64,000 nucleotides of DNA from Methylococcaceae bacterium (GTDB taxonomy: Bacteria > Pseudomonadota > Gammaproteobacteria > Methylococcales > Methylomonadaceae). Position 1 is the stretch's first letter. Every line of letters starts with the position of its first letter. The notes under the pieces are model-generated. The model worked only from the letters and a program-made list of their open reading frames with translations, was not told the DNA's origin and made no database searches. The stretch spans positions 654,282 to 718,281 of the forward strand of contig JADKAL010000001.1 of assembly GCA_016715325.1 (NCBI GenBank). Direction: 5' to 3'. Made by a program: the position numbers and the translations under genes. Positions 1 through 8,767 of this stretch are shown here, one piece after another.

Positions 1-71
1 GGTTTCGATTTAGATTGCCGGACCGTTACAGGCGGCCTGGCATTCTGCTGCCGGATTCCCTACCGACAGTT

Positions 72-98
72 TTACGGGATTGCCCCGTAAATTTTTTT
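72..98 (+). terminator. Rho-independent terminator-like hairpin
   Basis: A 7-bp stem (TTACGGG at 72-78 with CCCGTAA at 84-90) is followed by a run of seven T at 92-98, the classic layout for plus-strand termination. The gene it would serve lies left of the window. A second hairpin (GCCCCTAA 99-106 with TTAGGGGC 113-120) follows directly but has no T-run after it. Confidence 0.6.
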
Positions 99-135
99 GC
101 CCCTAATACAAATTAGGGGCGTTGTAGCTCCTCGA

Positions 136-198
136 TTTCCCTTCGGCTCCGCTCAGGGTGCATAATGGATGCGTTCCCTGAGCGGAGTCGAAGGGAAA
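136..198. repeat. Imperfect palindrome of the dispersed CTCCGCTCAGGG type
   Basis: Arms at 136-158 and 176-198 pair over about 23 bp with one G-T wobble, around a 17-base loop. The arm sequence resembles the REP-like intergenic palindromes that recur elsewhere in this window. The rest of 1-205 holds no convincing gene: the short open frames there overlap the palindrome or the antisense of the lipoprotein gene. Confidence 0.6.
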
Positions 199-205
199 AA
201 AGTCG

Positions 206-430
206 TCAATAACACCCGCATCCCCCGCCTTGTGCCGCATTGCCGCCCGCCGCCGCTTCCCGGCTACCGTAGTTGTGCGCTCTCAGGGCGCTTTGCAACG
301 GATACGGGTCGAGCGCCATTTGCGGTTTGGCGAGGTTGCCGCGCTCCCACGGTTGCACCGGAGCGCAGGCGTTCATGATTAACAAAATGCAGAAGCCGCA
401 AAAGGTTAACAAATGTCTGGTTAAGGTCAT
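206..430 (-). CDS. DUF4266 small lipoprotein
   Basis: This 74-residue protein has a short hydrophobic N-terminus ending in a lipobox-like MNAC (Cys22) and a Cys-rich end (GGGCGCY), which is the DUF4266 pattern with its conserved WERG and Ala-Pro-Val stretches. DUF4266 lipoproteins are usually encoded next to DUF3570 outer-membrane proteins, and that is the arrangement here: it lies 155 bases downstream of a DUF3570 gene on the same strand. A good ribosome binding site (GAGGAGA) precedes the ATG. The role is unknown; the pair is often discussed with extracellular electron transfer or metal handling, but the sequence does not prove that. The thioredoxin-like and ApbE partners found in other loci are not visible. 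Confidence 0.8.
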   Translation of the reverse strand: MTLTRHLLTFCGFCILLIMNACAPVQPWERGNLAKPQMALDPYPLQSALRAHNYGSREAAAGGNAAQGGGCGCY

Positions 431-585
431 GCTATTCTCCTCAGTGGTAAGTCAGTCTTAGTAATTACATGGGGGGCGGGGTAAGCCCAATCCCGTTAAG
501 TTAAGCCTTTCGTGGTGTACCCTAAAGGGCATAAAAGCCTGTCGAACCATGATAGGAATCAACTTGTTCATAGGTGCCTTAACCT

Positions 586-3393
586 TCAAAACCCATAACT
601 CCAAGTAAAGCTCAACGCCCCATCGCGGTTGAGCTGGTAGCCGTTGACATTGGTATAGACCGGCTGCAGCCATTCAAAGGCCAAGCGGTTGCCCGCAAAC
701 GCGCCGGAGGGGACAGTGGCGCTAATGCCGAGACCGATGTCAACATAATTGCCGCCGTAGTTACTGGTGTAATCCATCGGCGAGGTACGGTCATCTCTGG
801 CTAAATCTAACGTCGGATCATGATTTTTACTATCGAGACAAGCTTGCCAAGCCCCCGCATCGAATACACCGTTGTCGATGGGGTATCCGTTTTCGTCGAA
901 TTTGCTATAAGTCGTAAAATTAACTTTTGGGCAATCGTATTTTTTTGCACGATCAACCCGCCACTTCGGATACCGGCCTTTAACCGCACCTTGCCAGTTA
1001 TAGGCTATACGTACTGTACTTGACAGCCAGCTAGTCCAGTCGTAACCACCCCATAAACTGGTTTCAAATGCGTCACCTAAGGCATAACCTGATGAATTAT
1101 GCGATTCCAAACGCTTGGTGCCGGTTACTTGCGCCCCCCACGACCAGTCGCCAGTTTTGCCGATATAAGTCAGGCTGGGTTTTAAATCCCATGTGCCGCT
1201 ACCCAGTTGCATACCGTAGTGAACGTAACCTTCGTCTGCTTTACCTGGACTCGAACTTTTTTGTCGGATGGCTATATCGCCGGTCGGCGCGGTTACACCC
1301 ACTCCTAAGTGCAGATGGTGATTGGGGCGGTCGAATAGGTTAATCAAGGCATATATGCCGGTATCGCCGACGCCGCCGGTCGGGAAGTCATGGGCAATCG
1401 CATCCCCCATGTGATGGCTACCTCCGCTGGTATCGGCATCAGGGTGATAGGACGGCATCGACATGTCCATAAATTGAGGCATCAGCATCAATGTTAGCCA
1501 GTCCGTTGGTGCATACATGATGTCCAGCATGTGCATATTGGTGGTCATTTCTCGCGGCAGCATGAGACAGCCATCGGACAATTCCGGACAGCCGTTCGCG
1601 ATGATTTGCTCTGTGCTGGCTTTGCTGTCGCCGTAGCGGAAGCCGTTCGCTAGCCAGTTGCGCTGATAGCGGTAGCCGATCATCATATCGCCCGACTTGT
1701 CCAATGTATGGCCGAACCAGACTCCTGCCGGTATGTTGGCATGATACAGGTGGTTAGCATGATTGTGATTGCCGTCAAGGTTGCTAAGGCCAATAAAACC
1801 CAGGTTAACCTTGAGTGCGGCATTGGCGACCCAGTAGTCGTAATCGGCAAAGTTGCCTTCCCCGCCGCCGCCCATTTTTAAACCGCCTTGATGGGTATAG
1901 TACTCAAAGCCCGCTTGCAGGCTAACACCTTTGGCGAATTGCTTTTCCACGGTTACACCGCCGCTTAACGCGCCGTAGCCTGAAAGGCGCTGGTCGCTGG
2001 AGAAGTTATCCGGCGGGTTAAATGTTTTGATGCTTGGATCGTCAGGAAGCGGCGAGTTGTAATCGAATGCCGTGCCGCCACCAAAAAAATAAGCCCCGTA
2101 AAAATCGGCTGCGGATTGGCTGTAATACCGGATGCGCGGCGTGATAGTCCAGCCAGAGCCCAAAGGTTGTACCCAATCGCCTTCAAAGGTGTGGGCGTTA
2201 ATACCCCAGTCGTCGTGGGCAAAGCTGTAATCGAAGTGCAGGGCAGCTTCCAAGGGTTCAATATACTGTACCCAGCCGGTCGACCATTGAAACAGATTTC
2301 GTTCATTTGGGCGTTGCTCTATAAAGCCTCTTCCGTAATATGTGTCAATTCCGAAAGTATCTTTAAGGTAAGGATCAGAAGAACCTTTGTCATAAATCCA
2401 AGATAATTTATAAGGATTTTCTAGGAAACCATTGCTGCGAGTATAACTCATGCCCAGCTTGCCGATGGCGTCTTTGTTAACGATTTGTGTCAAGCCTAAA
2501 CGCACACCCCAATCCTGCCGTGTACCGCTTAGGGTGGTTAAGCCGGTAGCTGGATCAAAATTTATCTGGTCGTTATGTTGCCCTGTCCAGGTAAAATAAT
2601 TGTCGCCCAGCGGATCGAGTTCGGCATTGATATCGCTGTGGGTATAGCTTAAGCCTAAATCCATCGTGGTTTGCTTCTGGTTAAAGTCCATACGCCCACC
2701 AATGTTAACAAAACGGGACTCGTAATCGTTCTCCACGGAAATTCCGCCGCCGACATCAAGCGCCGCTTCGTCCCACTGGTAACTTAGCTTGAAGTCGCCT
2801 TGCTGGCGGGTTTCCGGCGAAGCGTAACCCATGACATGAACTATCCTATCTTTAAACAAAATAGGCGGATTGTATTCTTCAGGATTAAGAAAATGCACCG
2901 ACTGTCCCTGCTTATTTAGTTGTAATAAACTAAAACCGTAAGCAGCGAATGCTGACGCACCGGAGAGAATTGGTTTACCCTTGTCATCGTATGAAGCCGG
3001 GTTGCTGTATCCGTTATGATAGATTGCACCCGATTGTGCCGGGGTGCTGCCGTAGGGCGTGGCGCCCGACCAAGTATCCTGGATGTAATTAAAAGCGAAT
3101 TTAACCCGGTCGGTTAATGTCACACGGGCGCTGCCGTGCAGGCTATCGACTTCAATCGGATTATGGTTGGGAACGGGTACTTTAGCCCATGTTTGTGAAC
3201 CTGAAGTTGAAACCCATTTTGTCGGCGCTGCAATCTCCACGTTCTGCCGTTCGCCTTCTTGATAGTGGCTGTACTGGAAATCCACGCTGTCGTCTTCGGC
3301 GGCGTGAGTGACAACCGGCAGCAGTCCGGGCAAGATCAGAGCGGCAGTAGTCAGGCGGAGAATGGTTTGTTTTTGTTGGCTTGATTTGTTCAT
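586..3393 (-). CDS. DUF3570 outer-membrane beta-barrel protein with a second barrel-like half
   Basis: The 935-residue exported protein starts with a cleavable-looking signal peptide ending THAAEDD. The first half (about residues 30-530) has the alternating aromatic strands and Asp-Ser-Leu-His-Gly signature of DUF3570 proteins. The second half (about 540-935) resembles a separate family of Met/His-rich barrel proteins, with HMLDIMYAPTDWLTL and MPQFMDMSM segments and a His-rich turn (GGSHHMGD) that could bind copper or another metal. It ends in a Phe (SYGF), typical of outer-membrane barrels. DUF3570 proteins are commonly only the first half, so this looks like a fusion. The DUF4266 lipoprotein follows on the same strand. 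The metal-related role is inference. Confidence 0.75.
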   Translation of the reverse strand: MNKSSQQKQTILRLTTAALILPGLLPVVTHAAEDDSVDFQYSHYQEGERQNVEIAAPTKWVSTSGSQTWAKVPVPNHNPIEVDSLHGSARVTLTDRVKFAFNYIQDTWSGATPYGSTPAQSGAIYHNGYSNPASYDDKGKPILSGASAFAAYGFSLLQLNKQGQSVHFLNPEEYNPPILFKDRIVHVMGYASPETRQQGDFKLSYQWDEAALDVGGGISVENDYESRFVNIGGRMDFNQKQTTMDLGLSYTHSDINAELDPLGDNYFTWTGQHNDQINFDPATGLTTLSGTRQDWGVRLGLTQIVNKDAIGKLGMSYTRSNGFLENPYKLSWIYDKGSSDPYLKDTFGIDTYYGRGFIEQRPNERNLFQWSTGWVQYIEPLEAALHFDYSFAHDDWGINAHTFEGDWVQPLGSGWTITPRIRYYSQSAADFYGAYFFGGGTAFDYNSPLPDDPSIKTFNPPDNFSSDQRLSGYGALSGGVTVEKQFAKGVSLQAGFEYYTHQGGLKMGGGGEGNFADYDYWVANAALKVNLGFIGLSNLDGNHNHANHLYHANIPAGVWFGHTLDKSGDMMIGYRYQRNWLANGFRYGDSKASTEQIIANGCPELSDGCLMLPREMTTNMHMLDIMYAPTDWLTLMLMPQFMDMSMPSYHPDADTSGGSHHMGDAIAHDFPTGGVGDTGIYALINLFDRPNHHLHLGVGVTAPTGDIAIRQKSSSPGKADEGYVHYGMQLGSGTWDLKPSLTYIGKTGDWSWGAQVTGTKRLESHNSSGYALGDAFETSLWGGYDWTSWLSSTVRIAYNWQGAVKGRYPKWRVDRAKKYDCPKVNFTTYSKFDENGYPIDNGVFDAGAWQACLDSKNHDPTLDLARDDRTSPMDYTSNYGGNYVDIGLGISATVPSGAFAGNRLAFEWLQPVYTNVNGYQLNRDGALSFTWSYGF

Positions 3394-3506
3394 TTAATAT
3401 AAGCGGTTCATAAATTTATTTCGTTATACCAAAACATATACCTTCGCTTAGATGTATTGCGGCATAATCAGCCGACAACGGGATATCGACTATAGGGACG
3501 TTAAGT

Positions 3507-4055
3507 CTATTGATTTTGCAAGACAATCAGATTTGTTCCGTTACCATAATCGGATAAGTTCCCAGGTCGGCAATGTTCGCCGAGATCGTAGGTTTCCGCT
3601 CCGGCGGCGTTTTTATAAACTTCGAATGTGAAGGTAACCGGTGCTGTGCTAACGGCATTGAGCGTATAAGTAGAATAAGCGCTAAAACCGGTCAACGCGC
3701 ATTGCGCGGTGCTTCCGTTTCCGTCAACAGTGTCGGACCTAACTCCGTCCGAAGAGCCCGCGTTGCTACTAGCAATCACTCTAATGTTGAGAACTGGGGT
3801 TGCTACGGGGACTCTGTCCCGCACATTGGCTTGGAAAGATTTTGTGCCAACCGGACATGACACGCGATAAATATCTTTAGCCGTGGCTGCTGTCCCCAGC
3901 GATTGCTGGAAAAGACCGGATTGCACGCATACGTGTAAAGGTTTGATGTCTCCCGCCCAGACGGATGATTTGAAAAAAAACCATAGCGTTAAAAATAACC
4001 AAAAAGTTAATTTCTGAGTCACAGCTTTACTCCCAGAGTTATTAAAGGTAAACAA
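3507..4055 (-). CDS. Small secreted protein, tandem paralogue of the next gene
   Basis: The 182-residue protein has a long hydrophobic N-terminus and a probable signal-peptidase site before GDIKPLH. It shares a nearly collinear core with the gene at 4238-4765: GDIKPLH, the Gln-Ser-Gly-Leu segment, QSLG, ATAKDIY, a conserved CP, the VRD..PV stretch, DTVD.NG, GAETY, EHC and GTNL.V.QNQ at the end. The two conserved Cys (CP and EHC) could form a disulphide. I do not recognise the family. The copies lie head to tail, separated by a 108-bp dispersed repeat. Confidence 0.75.
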   Translation of the reverse strand: MFTFNNSGSKAVTQKLTFWLFLTLWFFFKSSVWAGDIKPLHVCVQSGLFQQSLGTAATAKDIYRVSCPVGTKSFQANVRDRVPVATPVLNIRVIASSNAGSSDGVRSDTVDGNGSTAQCALTGFSAYSTYTLNAVSTAPVTFTFEVYKNAAGAETYDLGEHCRPGNLSDYGNGTNLIVLQNQ

Positions 4056-4106
4056 GCCAAAGCTTGTTTACCAAGGTTTAAAATCAACCAGCTAATTTAA
4101 AATTAT

Positions 4107-4214
4107 GATTCGCCCTCTTAATGCCTGAACCATTCGTACTGAGCTTGTCTAGGTATACACCGCCTTTCGACGGGCTCAAGGCGAACGGGAGTTAAGACTT
4201 CACAAGGCCGAATC
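4107..4214 (+). repeat. 108-bp dispersed palindromic element, copy 1
   Basis: It runs from GATTCG to CGAATC, with inner arms that form a long imperfect hairpin containing TTCGTACTGAGC and CGACGGGCTCAAGGCGAACG. Two further copies of exactly the same length lie at 24906-25013 (inverted) and 47064-47171 (same orientation). Here the flanks add CCAGCTA (4088-4094) and TAGCTGG (4217-4223), which extend the palindrome. No protein is encoded. It is REP- or MITE-like and sits between two paralogous genes. Confidence 0.8.
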
Positions 4215-4237
4215 TATAGCTGGTTGAAAGTGACGCT

Positions 4238-4765
4238 TTATTGATTTTGAATGACTTGTAGATTTGTCCCACTACCTAAATCCGTTGTGCCATTTGCACC
4301 AAGACAATGCTCGTCAACACTATAAGTCTCTGCGCCATCGGCGGTTGCAGGCGCCGCTCCTCCTTGAGTGCCGGCTGTTTTCCAGACTTCAATCGTGAAA
4401 TTTACAGTTGTTGCGCTTGCCGATCCAAGATCTCTGGAGGAATAACTGCTAAAGCCAAGAAAGTTACTATTTGTTGTGCCTCCGTTGGCATCGACGGTAT
4501 CAGTCATTGTAGATGCCCCGACTATCTTGACATTTACTATCGGTTTCATAACTGGGGTTTGATCTCTAACACGAGCTTTGTAATAACGAGTATCTATCGG
4601 GCATGTCACTTGATATATATCCTTTGCTGTAGCTGATGCGCCGAGTGACTGACCAAGTAAACCTGCCTGAATTACTGTATGCAAAGGTTTAATATCCCCC
4701 GCGAACGCCGAAGACGCCATCGCTGCGGAAAGTCCCAAAGTTAATAATGCTAATTTCGTTTTCAT
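4238..4765 (-). CDS. Small secreted protein, tandem paralogue
   Basis: The 175-residue protein has a textbook signal peptide (MKTKLALLTLGL, cleavage after SAFA) and then the same conserved core as the 3507-4055 gene, including GDIKPLH, ATAKDIY, a CP motif, VRDQTPV, DTVDANG, EHC and a QNQ terminus. It lacks the extra loops of its neighbour and probably represents the original form. A strong AAGAGGAG ribosome binding site precedes the ATG. The family is unknown to me; size, export and two conserved Cys suggest a periplasmic or surface protein. The 5' leader contains a strong hairpin (4918-4937) and a longer nested palindrome further upstream. Confidence 0.8.
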   Translation of the reverse strand: MKTKLALLTLGLSAAMASSAFAGDIKPLHTVIQAGLLGQSLGASATAKDIYQVTCPIDTRYYKARVRDQTPVMKPIVNVKIVGASTMTDTVDANGGTTNSNFLGFSSYSSRDLGSASATTVNFTIEVWKTAGTQGGAAPATADGAETYSVDEHCLGANGTTDLGSGTNLQVIQNQ

Positions 4766-4917
4766 AAGTTAAACTCCTCTTGCCGTATCGGATACGGCGT
4801 TTTGATATAAAAATAACTGCGGTCAACGCCTCCTAGGTTGCCGCACGGACTAACTGGATTGCTACAACCGGTTAATCCCCTTAAGCCTGCCGGATATTAC
4901 AGGTACCCGGAAGCTGC

Positions 4918-5042
4918 GGACGGCAACCATGCCGTCCGTTTGCGGGGCTTGGGTTTGTATGGCTATTAAACCGTTACGGTTAGACCAGCTCACTATGAAC
5001 GGTCTAAAAAAATTGCCACAAACATTTACCCAAGCCCCGCAA
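4918..5042. repeat. Hairpin plus nested 103-bp palindrome in an intergenic leader
   Basis: In the gene-free stretch 4766-5073, GGACGGCA (4918-4925) pairs with TGCCGTCC (4930-4937) around a 4-base loop. Next to it, a 15-bp perfect stem (4940-4954 with 5028-5042) encloses a second 7-bp stem (TTAGACC 4980-4986 with GGTCTAA 5001-5007). It could be a small palindromic element or the structured 5' leader of the secreted-protein gene at 4238-4765. I could not match it to a known riboswitch class. Confidence 0.55.
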
Positions 5043-5073
5043 ATTTTTAAACTCTTGATACTGCATTTCATAA

Positions 5074-5991
5074 TTATTGTCCGGCTGCATTCAGTTTCTG
5101 CTCCGCCAGGGCGCGGACGGTAATGTCTTGATCGTTTAATGCCTCGCTCAGTACCGCACGGCCTTCGGTCGAATCGGCCTTGGCGCTGTCCACAGCCATT
5201 AAACGGACATCGGCGTTGCTGTCTTGCAGAGCTTCGTGCAGGATTCCGGTATTGCTCTTGTCTTGTTGGGTTAAACCGAAAACAGCTTGGGCGCGGGCTT
5301 CCGGGTTTTTATCCCGCAAGGCGTTTTCAAGAGTTTTCACGATTTCTTCATCGGTCTTTGCGTCCCCGGTTTTGCCGCCTGCCGCCAGCATGGACAGGGC
5401 TTGTTTGCCGAGTTCGGCATACATGGGGTTATTCATGATTTGCGTCATGCGCATCAGCGCTTGTTGCGGCGATCCCATGTCGCTTAAACCGTTATCTCCG
5501 ATTATGCCGGTTTGGTTGCCGTCTAAAGTGCAACTCATGTTGTTGCCGCTATTGCCGTAGCGCGCGCCCAAGATCCAGATTTCCTCGGCGGCGACGCCTG
5601 ATTTCGCGTGGTTAGGCTGATTTTTTGCCAGGGTGGTCTGTCGGTAAACCCGGTCCACTTTGTTGCCGAGCAAGCACTCCATGATTTGTTTGACCGCAGA
5701 TCCGGCGCAGGTGGCGGTGACGGGTTCTTCCGGGAGGACGGAGTAATGCACAACGGAACCGGTTTTGTCGGCGATTTGTATGAGAATTTGCTTCAGCGGC
5801 GCTTGCTTGACTTCAAGCCGCAAGGCGGGCTGTTCTTGTTTAGATACGGTTAGCTGAACGCTCGCGGGCTGGCTTGATTGTGGGGCGTTGCTTAGATTTT
5901 CTGCGCTGGCAAACGCATGGGGGGTTGTCAGAAACATCAGGCCGACAAAAAACAACGGTAAAGCAACAATCGAGACTTGAGAGGTATCCAT
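5074..5991 (-). CDS. Periplasmic HEAT-repeat protein with an STN-like N-terminal domain
   Basis: The 305-residue protein begins with a signal peptide (cleavage near HAFASAEN). Residues about 50-120 have the short beta-alpha pattern of secretin/TonB N-terminal (STN) domains (LRLEVKQAPLKQILIQIADK). The C-terminal third contains HEAT repeats with EARAQAVFGL, NADVRLMAVDS and DITVRALAEQ units. Such proteins usually act as periplasmic scaffolds. The same-strand neighbours are two secreted paralogues, but the 308-base gap argues against a tight operon. No catalytic residues are evident. Confidence 0.75.
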   Translation of the reverse strand: MDTSQVSIVALPLFFVGLMFLTTPHAFASAENLSNAPQSSQPASVQLTVSKQEQPALRLEVKQAPLKQILIQIADKTGSVVHYSVLPEEPVTATCAGSAVKQIMECLLGNKVDRVYRQTTLAKNQPNHAKSGVAAEEIWILGARYGNSGNNMSCTLDGNQTGIIGDNGLSDMGSPQQALMRMTQIMNNPMYAELGKQALSMLAAGGKTGDAKTDEEIVKTLENALRDKNPEARAQAVFGLTQQDKSNTGILHEALQDSNADVRLMAVDSAKADSTEGRAVLSEALNDQDITVRALAEQKLNAAGQ

Positions 5992-7129
5992 TTAAATTCC
6001 ATATATTCAATTTCCGGTTAAACAGCAAACCGGAATAAAATTAAACTTTTGCCGCTATAAAATCCGGCTTTTTCGGAACAACTCAACGTTTGTCCTCTTC
6101 TTGAATTTAACGTCCTCTCAAGACAAGGGGCAGGGAGCTAAATAAGCTGGCCTTCGAGTCCTTGGGTCGAGAGAATTCTTTGCTTGCATTTAAAATGTCA
6201 ATAACTACTTTCTAATAACTGTTACGGCTAATTTTTAGCTTACTGCAGACAAACACAGGAACGGGCAAACGCAACGACTGTGTTCCCATTGTTTTGAACC
6301 TTTTAAATCCTGCCGCCACTTGTTTTGCAACCCAACATCCCCTAAAAAATGCGGGCCGATGGCGACGCCACCAACCCGCCAAAAATGAGAGGAAGGATGC
6401 AATCTTACGCGGTGAGGAACCGAAGGAATGTAAGCTTGCCGTACCTAGTTTTGGAGGGTGGAACTCTCGCCGCCGCAACAAAGCCTAGGTGCTAAAATAA
6501 AAGCAATATTGATGCCAAGTTATTTGATAGCTTTTGGGTTGTTTTACTGATTCCGGGTAACGGGTGATTTCGCTGCTATAATAGAAATAAGATATTGATA
6601 TTTATAATATAATAATATATTAATCGGTTAAGAGGCAGAATTCAGCGAATTTTTCAAAACACCGGATTTTGCAGGGCAAAACGCGGGCACTTCAAAAAAG
6701 TGTGTGATATGACCTATTTTTTTTAATTTTATGCCTTCTAGAAACCCGCATGTGGCGCGGCTTCCCGAAAAAAGTGTGTGATATGCCGCAGTAGGTGTGT
6801 GATATGACACAGTTTTTTTGACATTGTTAGCGACTGTCCCCTGTCATTTTTTGAAAATGGATAAAAAAATGCCTAATTTGGGGAACACCGCTATCGGTAA
6901 AATCCTATGGGTGGATAGGGTAATGCACTAATTACATACGGTTTTACCTCAAGATGGCGCTTTTTTACAGCTATGTGGTAACTACAACCAATCAGTTAAA
7001 TTCATGTGAAGACGGTAAATACAGAAATTGTAAATAGGGACATTGGAGCAGTGGATTAGTTTCATTTCTGCGAAGGAGTAGCCGGAATAGGAATATAATT
7101 GTATTTTGTGTTTTAAGAGCTAAACGACT
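5992..7129. other. 1.1-kb gene-free interval
   Basis: The short open frames here have no recognisable family, conserved start context or codon bias, so I call no gene. The stretch 6380-6490 contains small complementary segments (CTTAC/GTAAG, ACCTAG/CTAGGT) that might form a structured RNA or be remnants of a mobile element. 6590-6640 is very AT-rich. A motif repeated three times lies at 6700-6806, and 6825-6850 has the CGACTGTCCCCTGTCATTTT type of sequence often seen at repeat-element edges. Confidence 0.5.
6700..6806 (+). repeat. Three direct copies of GTGTGTGATATG
   Basis: The 12-mer occurs at 6700-6711, 6774-6785 and 6795-6806, each followed by AC or CC, and the first two are preceded by AAAAAAGT or AAAAAGT. 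Spacing is irregular (74 and 21 bases). It could be a protein-binding array or the end of a decayed mobile element. Confidence 0.65.
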
Positions 7130-7753
7130 ATGTCAATTTCTACCGCTACTATTTCAAAATTAATCGCATCGGTCGTAGAAACTATAGAAAAGAATGCGAC
7201 AGAGCTAACGGAATTGGATCAAGCCATCGGCGACGGCGATCATGTAAGTAACTTGCAACGCGGTCTTCAGGCATTGACTGCGCAGAGCGAAACGTTAAGC
7301 CAACTGGATTGGTCTGCCGCTTTCCAAAAAATGGGTATGACGCTTATGTCGTCTGTAGGCGGAGCGTCAGGTTCGCTTTACGGCACTTTTTTTATCGCAT
7401 TAAGCAAAAATGTGCAGAATCTGCCGATGACTCGAATCATCTTCGGCGAAGCTTTTTTAAAAGCGGTGGAAGCCGTTAAACAAAGAGGTAAAGCTGATAA
7501 AGGTGAAAAGACTATGCTTGATGTGCTAATTCCGGTGGCGGACTGTTTAAATAAAGATACAAACACCCCGGATTTATTCGAGCGAATCAAGAAAACGGCA
7601 GAAGAATCTGCTGAATCCACCAAAGAAATGATAGCGACCAAGGGCAGGGCGGCTTTCCTTGGCGAACGATCCATCGGTCATATCGATGCCGGTGCTAAGA
7701 GCAGTCAACTTATAATCTGTGCAATAATCGAAGCTTTAACAGCCCCATCTTAA
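7130..7753 (+). CDS. dhaL: Dihydroxyacetone kinase ADP-binding subunit DhaL
   Basis: This 207-residue protein is a complete DAK2/DhaL domain. The metal-nucleotide site LDQAIGDGDHVSNLQRG near residues 28-44 carries the Asp residues that bind two Mg ions. SSVGGASGSLYGTFF and GRAAFLGERSIGHIDAGA are the other family signatures. DhaL transfers phosphate to dihydroxyacetone bound to DhaK; whether it uses ATP or a DhaM phosphodonor cannot be told because no DhaM gene is visible. It converges on dhaK, and the two 3' ends overlap by 18 bases, which is unusual because the subunits are normally encoded in tandem on one strand. Confidence 0.93.
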   Translation: MSISTATISKLIASVVETIEKNATELTELDQAIGDGDHVSNLQRGLQALTAQSETLSQLDWSAAFQKMGMTLMSSVGGASGSLYGTFFIALSKNVQNLPMTRIIFGEAFLKAVEAVKQRGKADKGEKTMLDVLIPVADCLNKDTNTPDLFERIKKTAEESAESTKEMIATKGRAAFLGERSIGHIDAGAKSSQLIICAIIEALTAPS

Positions 7754-8767
7754 TGCCGCCGTATGGACCGGTGCATCCCATAGCCGGATTAATTCGTCGT
7801 CAAGTAAAGTCAACGTAATCGATGCTCCGGCCATATCCAGGGACGTAGTAAAGTTTCCGACTAGGGATCGAGTAATTTTTAAGCCGCGCTTTTGAAAATA
7901 AGTCGCAGCCAAATCGTAAAGTAAGTACAACTCCGTCAAAGGTGTTCCGCCAAAGCCGTTCACATGCAGCAGCACTGATTGACCTGTTGAGGGGTGTAAT
8001 TCTTCTTCAATAATTCCGGCAATTTGGTCGACGATTTCGGATGCCGATTTTAACGGTACGGTTTCGCGTCCGTGCTCGCCATGGATGCCTACACCGATTT
8101 CCATTTCATTTTCGCCTAATAGGAAAGTCGGTTTGCCTAAGGCGGGAACGGTGCAACTCGTTAAAGCAACACCCATAGAAGCAGTCGATAGATTAATCCG
8201 GTCGCCTAAGGCTTTACATTCTGCTAAAGCCATCCCGTTTTCGGCGGCTGCACCGACCATTTTCTCGACAATTAAAGTACCGGCTACACCGCGCCGACCG
8301 ACACTCTGGGATTTAGGTAAGGAAACATCATCGCTAACCAAGACGGAAGCATTTTCGAACTCGAGCATTTCCGAGGCGATTTCAAAGTTCATAACGTCGC
8401 CTGCATAATTCTTTACGATAAATAATACGCCAGCGTCCTGTTGAACAGCTTGAGCCGCCATCAGCATTTGATCGGGTGTAGGAGACGTAAAAATTTGTCC
8501 TGGACAAGCCGCATCCAGCATCCCGGTACCGACAAAACCGCTGTGCAAAGGTTCATGACCAGAACCGCCGCCGGAAATCAATACAACTTTTCCGGTATTT
8601 TTTAATGTTTTTCGTTTGATGTAACGAGGTTCTTGATTAAACTCAACGATGTCGTGATGCGCCAACGCAAAACCTTGAAGGCTTTCGTTCAGAAAACTAT
8701 CGATGTTATTGATGAATTTTTCATAATTGCATCCAAACTTTATTGGGGAAGACCTTAAACCGGTCAA
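7736..8767 (-). CDS. dhaK: Dihydroxyacetone kinase substrate-binding subunit DhaK; 5' end possibly frameshifted
   Basis: The protein contains the DhaK hallmarks GGGSGHEPLHSGFVGTGML, KNYAGDVMNFE, the substrate-binding His in GVGIHGEHGRE and the C-terminal LWDAPVHTAALRWG. The open frame begins only at a TTG (8767), giving an atypical N-terminus before FINNIDSF. An ATG at 8724, preceded by TTTGGATG, would give the canonical Met-Lys-Lys-Phe-Ile-Asn-Asn start if the A-run (T5 at 8717-8721 on the plus strand) had six rather than five bases. A homopolymer miscall is therefore likely, with the true start at 8724. Function: phosphorylation of dihydroxyacetone with DhaL. Confidence 0.9.
   Translation of the reverse strand: MTGLRSSPIKFGCNYEKFINNIDSFLNESLQGFALAHHDIVEFNQEPRYIKRKTLKNTGKVVLISGGGSGHEPLHSGFVGTGMLDAACPGQIFTSPTPDQMLMAAQAVQQDAGVLFIVKNYAGDVMNFEIASEMLEFENASVLVSDDVSLPKSQSVGRRGVAGTLIVEKMVGAAAENGMALAECKALGDRINLSTASMGVALTSCTVPALGKPTFLLGENEMEIGVGIHGEHGRETVPLKSASEIVDQIAGIIEEELHPSTGQSVLLHVNGFGGTPLTELYLLYDLAATYFQKRGLKITRSLVGNFTTSLDMAGASITLTLLDDELIRLWDAPVHTAALRWGC

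Noticed and set aside
4861..4975. c-di-GMP class I riboswitch upstream of the secreted-protein gene
   Set aside because: CCGTCCGCAGCTTCCGG looks superficially similar, but the conserved GCAAAGCC and receptor elements are missing.
4862..5071. Minus-strand open frame of 69 codons just after the HEAT-repeat gene
   Set aside because: It runs through the nested palindrome and has no family, signal or ribosome binding site support.
6212..6488. Opposite-strand open frames in the empty kilobase
   Set aside because: Overlapping frames on both strands, odd Arg/Trp-rich composition and no recognisable domain; more likely decayed repeat sequence.
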